Shown: piece by piece, positions 60,747-64,000 of the stretch
How the letters are laid out: every line of letters begins with the position of its first letter
Position numbering within the stretch: the first letter of the stretch is position 1
NCBI RefSeq assembly: GCF_037055275.1
Contig: NZ_CP146343.1
Span: 444,001-508,000, forward strand
Reading direction: 5' to 3'
Origin: Pseudomonas sp. ML2-2023-3
Lineage (GTDB): Bacteria > Pseudomonadota > Gammaproteobacteria > Pseudomonadales > Pseudomonadaceae
Length of the DNA stretch: 64,000 bases
Notes under the pieces: model-generated
Seen by the model: the letters and a program-made list of their open reading frames with translations, nothing else
Databases searched by the model: none
Told to the model about the DNA's origin: nothing
Translations under genes and position numbers: made by a program

Positions 60747-61196
60747 ATGTGGGAGTTTCTGCAACACCTGAACTACTGGGACTGGCTGGCGCTGGGCACC
60801 GCGCTGTTGATCCTGGAGGTTTTTGGCGCCGGTGGTTATCTGCTGTGGACAGGTATTGCCGGCATCATCGTCGGGGCTTTGACCTTTCTGGTCCCCGAGC
60901 TGCCATGGACCCTGCAACTTCCATTGTTTGGAGTGCTGGCAATCCTCACGGCGGTGTACTGGTGGCGGCGACAGCGCGGCAAGGTCGAGAGTGGCGACCA
61001 ACCAAACCTGAATCGTCGCGGCCATGAGCTGATCGGCCGTACCTTCATCGTTCAACAGGCGATTGTGGAGGGACGGGGTAAAATCAAGGTCGGCGACAGC
61101 GTATGGATGGCCGTAGGGCCTGACGCTGCGGTGGGTACGCCCGTGCGTGTTACCGCCCAGAATGGAACAGTATTAAGCGTAGAAATTGTACCGTGA
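60747..61196 (+). CDS. nfeD: NfeD-family membrane protein
   Basis: A 149-residue protein with three to four hydrophobic segments (about 14-75) followed by a soluble OB-fold domain (about 95-149; 'LIGRTFIVQQAIVEGRGKIKVGDSVWMAVGPDAAVGTPVRVTAQNGTVLSVE' region). This is the short NfeD1b type, always paired with a stomatin/QmcA partner. It begins 3 bp after qmcA and is certainly in the same operon. Confidence 0.9.
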   Translation: MWEFLQHLNYWDWLALGTALLILEVFGAGGYLLWTGIAGIIVGALTFLVPELPWTLQLPLFGVLAILTAVYWWRRQRGKVESGDQPNLNRRGHELIGRTFIVQQAIVEGRGKIKVGDSVWMAVGPDAAVGTPVRVTAQNGTVLSVEIVP

Positions 61197-61262
61197 CGTT
61201 ACGGAACTCCTGAGCGCAATTTGCAATCAAACCTCGTAGCTAATCTATTCGGAGTCACCGTC

Positions 61263-61577
61263 ATGCGCCTCAAATATGCTGTAGCCGCTATCGCCTTGCT
61301 GTCTCTTCCTGTTGGGTCTGCAATGGCCGACAGCTTCTGGCGTAATGTGCTGTCTTCCGGTGCAACCACCGGCTCCACCTACCTGACCTTCAAAAAAGAC
61401 CGCAAAGTCATCGCCGCTCAGGATGACGCGGGCAGCTTTGTTGCCAGCAACGGTTCGATTCGTGGCCCGTACCTGGAATCAGCCATGCAACAAGTGCGTG
61501 CTGATAATCCGAACATGAAAGTCAGCGACATGGACCTGGCCAACGCAATTCTGGTTAAAAACGCTACAGCGGAATAA
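61263..61577 (+). CDS. DUF2388 family exported protein
   Basis: A 104-residue protein from ATG 61263 (GGAG 9 bp upstream; the earlier in-frame start at 61221 has a non-signal-like leader). Signal peptide with cleavage after AMA (about residue 22), then 'DSFWRNVLSSGATTGSTYLTFK', 'AAQDDAGSFVASNGSIRGPYLE' and 'DMDLANAILVKN', the DUF2388 consensus. Role unknown; periplasmic. Single gene, followed by a REP pair. Confidence 0.88.
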   Translation: MRLKYAVAAIALLSLPVGSAMADSFWRNVLSSGATTGSTYLTFKKDRKVIAAQDDAGSFVASNGSIRGPYLESAMQQVRADNPNMKVSDMDLANAILVKNATAE

Positions 61578-61607
61578 CTGCCTTCCCACTTTGGAGGCAA
61601 CTTCCAT

Positions 61608-61694
61608 GTGGGACCGGGCTTGCTCGCGATGCTGGCGACTTGGTTTGCCTGCATCAACCCGATGTGATGCTATCGCGAGCAAGCCCGCTCCCAC
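61608..61694. repeat. REP pair (inverted)
   Basis: GTGGGACCGGGCTTGCTCGCGA (one substitution) and inverted ATCGCGAGCAAGCCCGCTCCCAC, about 42 bp apart. Confidence 0.9.
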
Positions 61695-61840
61695 CGTTCA
61701 ACTCAACACACATCTCTCCCTGTGATTCAGCCGCCATACAGAATTTTCACCGGATGTGAGCGATCCTCCGGGTATGATCTTGAGCGCTATGCTATTGCTT
61801 TTGGTCACCCAAACTCACTCACATCGGACGTCACGCTTCT

Positions 61841-62983
61841 ATGAGCACGCTGCCTTTCCTGCCGTTTTCCAAACCCACCATTGATGAAGCCACCATTGCT
61901 GCCGTGGGCGACGTATTGCGCTCGGGCTGGATCACCAGCGGGCCCAAGGTCCAGGCGTTCGAAGCACAACTGTCCGAGTACTTTGGCGGGCGCCCGGTGC
62001 GTACGTTCAACTCCGGCACCTGCACCATGGAAATCGCGTTGCGCATCGCGGGCATCGGGGCGGGCGATGAAGTCATCACCACGCCTATTTCATGGGTAGC
62101 CACCGCGAACGTGATTATCGAAGTCGGCGCGACGCCGGTATTTGCCGATATCGACCCGGTGACACGCAACATCGACCTGGCCAAGCTCGAAGCGGCCATC
62201 ACCCCGCGTACCAAGGCAATCATTCCGGTTTACCTGTCAGGCTTGCCAGTGGACATGGATGCGCTCTACGCGATCGCCAAAAAGCACAACCTGCGCGTAG
62301 TGGAAGATGCGGCACAAGCCCTGGGCTCCAGCTGGCAAGGCGAGCGCATTGGCGCACGGGGCGATTTTGTATCGTTCAGTTTTCAGGCCAACAAGAACAT
62401 CACCTCATCCGAGGGCGGGTGTCTGGTGCTGAACAATGAAGAAGAAGCGCGACTGGCCGAGAAATACCGTCTACAGGGCGTGACTCGCACGGGTTTCGAC
62501 GGGCTGGATGTGGATGTGCTGGGTGGCAAGTTCAATATGACCGACATCGCGGCTGCGATTGGTCTGGGCCAGTTTGCCCATATCGAAACCATCACCGCCC
62601 ATCGTCGGGAGTTGGCCAAGCATTATTTCGACTGTTTCGGGCCTGAGTTCGAAGCTCAGTACGGCGCACAACTGCCGGTAGCAGACTTCAACAACACCAA
62701 CTGGCATCTGTTCCAGCTTGTGCTGCCTGAGCGCAAGGACGGACAGCCTGCACGTGCGACCTTCATGAAAGAGATGCAAGCCTTGGGTGTGGGCATCGGT
62801 TACCACTACCCGCCCATTCACTTGCTGAGCCTGTACCGTGCACAGGGCTTCAAAGAGGGGATGTTCCCGATTGCCGAACGTGTCGGGCGCCTGATTGTGT
62901 CGTTACCGATGTTTACGGCAATGACCAAGGCCGATGTGGAGCGTTCGGTGGCGGCGGTGAAAGCAGTTTTAAGCGTCGCCTGA
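61841..62983 (+). CDS. DegT/DnrJ/EryC1-family PLP aminotransferase
   Basis: A 380-residue PLP aminotransferase. 'VLRSGWITSGPKVQAFEAQLSEYFGGR' region, 'TFNSGTCTMEIALRIAGIGAGDEVITTPISWVATANVI', 'VVEDAAQALGSSWQGERIGARGDFVSFSFQANKNITSSEGGCL' region with PLP Lys185, and 'YHYPPIHLLSLYR' mark the sugar-aminotransferase family, closest in style to ArnB-like enzymes. No nucleotide-sugar genes adjoin; it converges on gcvH. Substrate unknown; it is unlikely to be the RffA equivalent because it differs from the 23906 enzyme throughout. Confidence 0.85.
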   Translation: MSTLPFLPFSKPTIDEATIAAVGDVLRSGWITSGPKVQAFEAQLSEYFGGRPVRTFNSGTCTMEIALRIAGIGAGDEVITTPISWVATANVIIEVGATPVFADIDPVTRNIDLAKLEAAITPRTKAIIPVYLSGLPVDMDALYAIAKKHNLRVVEDAAQALGSSWQGERIGARGDFVSFSFQANKNITSSEGGCLVLNNEEEARLAEKYRLQGVTRTGFDGLDVDVLGGKFNMTDIAAAIGLGQFAHIETITAHRRELAKHYFDCFGPEFEAQYGAQLPVADFNNTNWHLFQLVLPERKDGQPARATFMKEMQALGVGIGYHYPPIHLLSLYRAQGFKEGMFPIAERVGRLIVSLPMFTAMTKADVERSVAAVKAVLSVA

Positions 62984-62990
62984 CTCAACC

Positions 62991-63060
62991 TGTAGTCGTT
63001 GCCGCAGGCTGCGAGCTTTTGATTCCAAACAAAGCTCGCAGCCTTCGGCAGCGACTACAC
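62991..63060. repeat. Inverted repeat, third repeat type
   Basis: TGTAGTCGTTGCCGCAGGCTGCGAGCTTT and its near-complement AAAGCTCGCAGCCTTCGGCAGCGACTACA face each other across about 12 bp. It lies between converging genes and could also terminate transcription. Confidence 0.8.
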
Positions 63061-63068
63061 ATTTGAGC

Positions 63069-63452
63069 TTATTCGCCGATTGCGGCTTTATAGCCCGCAG
63101 CATCCAGCAGTTTTTCCAGCTCGGCGGTGTTGCTTGGCTTGAGCTTGAAAATCCAGCTGGTGTACGGGTCGCTGTTCAACGACTCAGGGCTGTCCGCCAG
63201 TGCTTCGTTGACGGCAATCACTTCGCCAGAGACCGGCGAGTAGATGTCGGAAGCAGCTTTAACCGACTCAACAACGCCCGCTGTATCGCCTGCGGCGAAC
63301 ACTTTGCCGACTTCGGCCAGCTCAACAAACACCACGTCCCCCAAGGCTTCCTGAGCATGATCGCTGATGCCTACGGTAACCGTGCCATCCGCTTCCAGGC
63401 GGGCCCACTCGTGACTTTCAGCAAAGCGCAACTCAGCAGGGATCAGGCTCAT
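63069..63452 (-). CDS. gcvH: Glycine cleavage system H protein
   Basis: A 127-residue lipoyl carrier. ATG 63452 ([17 protein letters not shown]) is chosen as the family start. Lipoylation Lys is in '[20 protein letters not shown]'. '[25 protein letters not shown]' and 'WIFKLK' complete the pattern. It shuttles the aminomethyl group between GcvP and GcvT. It is downstream of gcvT on the same strand; gcvP and possibly a second set lie outside the window. Confidence 0.93.
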   Translation of the reverse strand: MSLIPAELRFAESHEWARLEADGTVTVGISDHAQEALGDVVFVELAEVGKVFAAGDTAGVVESVKAASDIYSPVSGEVIAVNEALADSPESLNSDPYTSWIFKLKPSNTAELEKLLDAAGYKAAIGE

Positions 63453-63514
63453 ATTCAGTGTCCTCAAGAATAAATGTAGGCGGCGCACACAAGGTGCTTT
63501 CTCGCCAGTAAACG

Positions 63515-64000
63515 TTAGATCAGGGCTTTGCCCTGACGAACAAAAGTCGGTTTTACTACTCGAACCGGGTACCACTTACCACGAATTTCAACCTCGGCAC
63601 GGTCAGCCGTTGCCATCGGAACTCGCGCCAGGGCGATCGATTTGCTTAGCGTAGGGGAGAAGCTACCACTGGTGATCTCCCCTTCGCCAACATTGGCGAT
63701 GCGAACCACTTGATGAGCGCGCAAAACGCCCCGTTCCTCAAGTACCAGCCCCACCAGTTTGAGCTGCACGCCCCCGGCCTTTTCGGCTTCGAGCGCTTCG
63801 CGTCCCACGAACTTGCGTGAGGCAGGCTCCCAGGCAATGGTCCAGGCCATATTGGCGCAAAGGGGGGAAACAGACAGATGGATATCCTGCCCGTAGAGGT
63901 TCATGCCGGCTTCAAGACGCAAGGTATCCCGAGCGCCCAGGCCAATCGGTGAAATGCCTGCACCCACCAGATCGTTGAAAAAGGCCGGGGCCTGGTCGGC
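63515..64000 (-). CDS. gcvT: Glycine cleavage system T protein (aminomethyltransferase), 5' truncated by window edge
   Basis: The frame is open to base 64000, so only the last about 161 residues are present. '[21 protein letters not shown]', '[15 protein letters not shown]...FVGREAL', '[18 protein letters not shown]' and '[22 protein letters not shown]' are the C-terminal half of GcvT. The residual N-terminus with the folate site lies to the right. It precedes gcvH with about 60 bp between. Confidence 0.93.
   Translation of the reverse strand, partial: ADQAPAFFNDLVGAGISPIGLGARDTLRLEAGMNLYGQDIHLSVSPLCANMAWTIAWEPASRKFVGREALEAEKAGGVQLKLVGLVLEERGVLRAHQVVRIANVGEGEITSGSFSPTLSKSIALARVPMATADRAEVEIRGKWYPVRVVKPTFVRQGKALI

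Overview
The window is a chromosomal segment of a Pseudomonas from the P. fluorescens/P. putida side of the genus. Evidence for this is the gene content (DctBD, CysQ-NudE-YrfG, QmcA-NfeD, an OprD-family porin, a GcvH/GcvT pair, a bphO-bphP pair, a FecIR-receptor unit) and repeated REP palindromes of the kind 'GTGGGAGCGGGCTTGCTCGCGA' between genes. All calls come from reading the sequence; no database search was run.

Left edge (1-2913): the AT-rich end of an integrated element. It holds two proteins sharing an OB-fold-like domain and a protein resembling the uracil-DNA-glycosylase superfamily. It ends in a 45-bp copy of the 3' part of tRNA-Phe, an attachment-site scar. From 2914 to 20263 the sequence is core chromosome: small conserved genes, an alpha/beta hydrolase, a DUF1272 protein, a DUF1016 remnant, heme oxygenase and bacteriophytochrome (red-light sensing), a GABA-type permease, a polar amino-acid ABC operon, a periplasmic hydroxyisourate-hydrolase locus with a copper/peroxide-type two-component system and a visible operator, a tartrate/D-malate dehydrogenase with its LysR regulator, and tRNA-Thr.

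20264-27784 is a second accessory region, beginning at tRNA-Thr with a truncated P4-type integrase. Its cargo (WbqC-like protein, GtrB-like glycosyltransferase, GtrA-like flippase, methyltransferase, RffA-like aminotransferase, GtrC-like membrane protein, PglD/NeuD-like acetyltransferase) looks like a self-contained pathway that makes an amino-deoxysugar and attaches it to a surface polysaccharide. Its likely precursor, dTDP-4-keto-6-deoxyglucose, is the product of RmlB, encoded at 42028 in the core part of the window.

27785-64000 is core or common accessory chromosome: FecI-FecR-TonB receptor, a D-serine module (DsdX-DsdA-DsdC), an OprD-family porin, a DsbA-like protein, a second siderophore receptor, agmatine deiminase, RmlB-RmlD, DctB-DctD, CysQ-NudE-YrfG, a BON-LysM protein, LysR-FdhD-FdhF/YdeP oxidoreductase, envelope proteins, an Lrp regulator facing a small ACT-like protein, an orphan GspE/PilB-type ATPase, QmcA-NfeD, a DUF2388 protein, a DegT-family aminotransferase, GcvH, and the 3' end of GcvT cut by the right edge.
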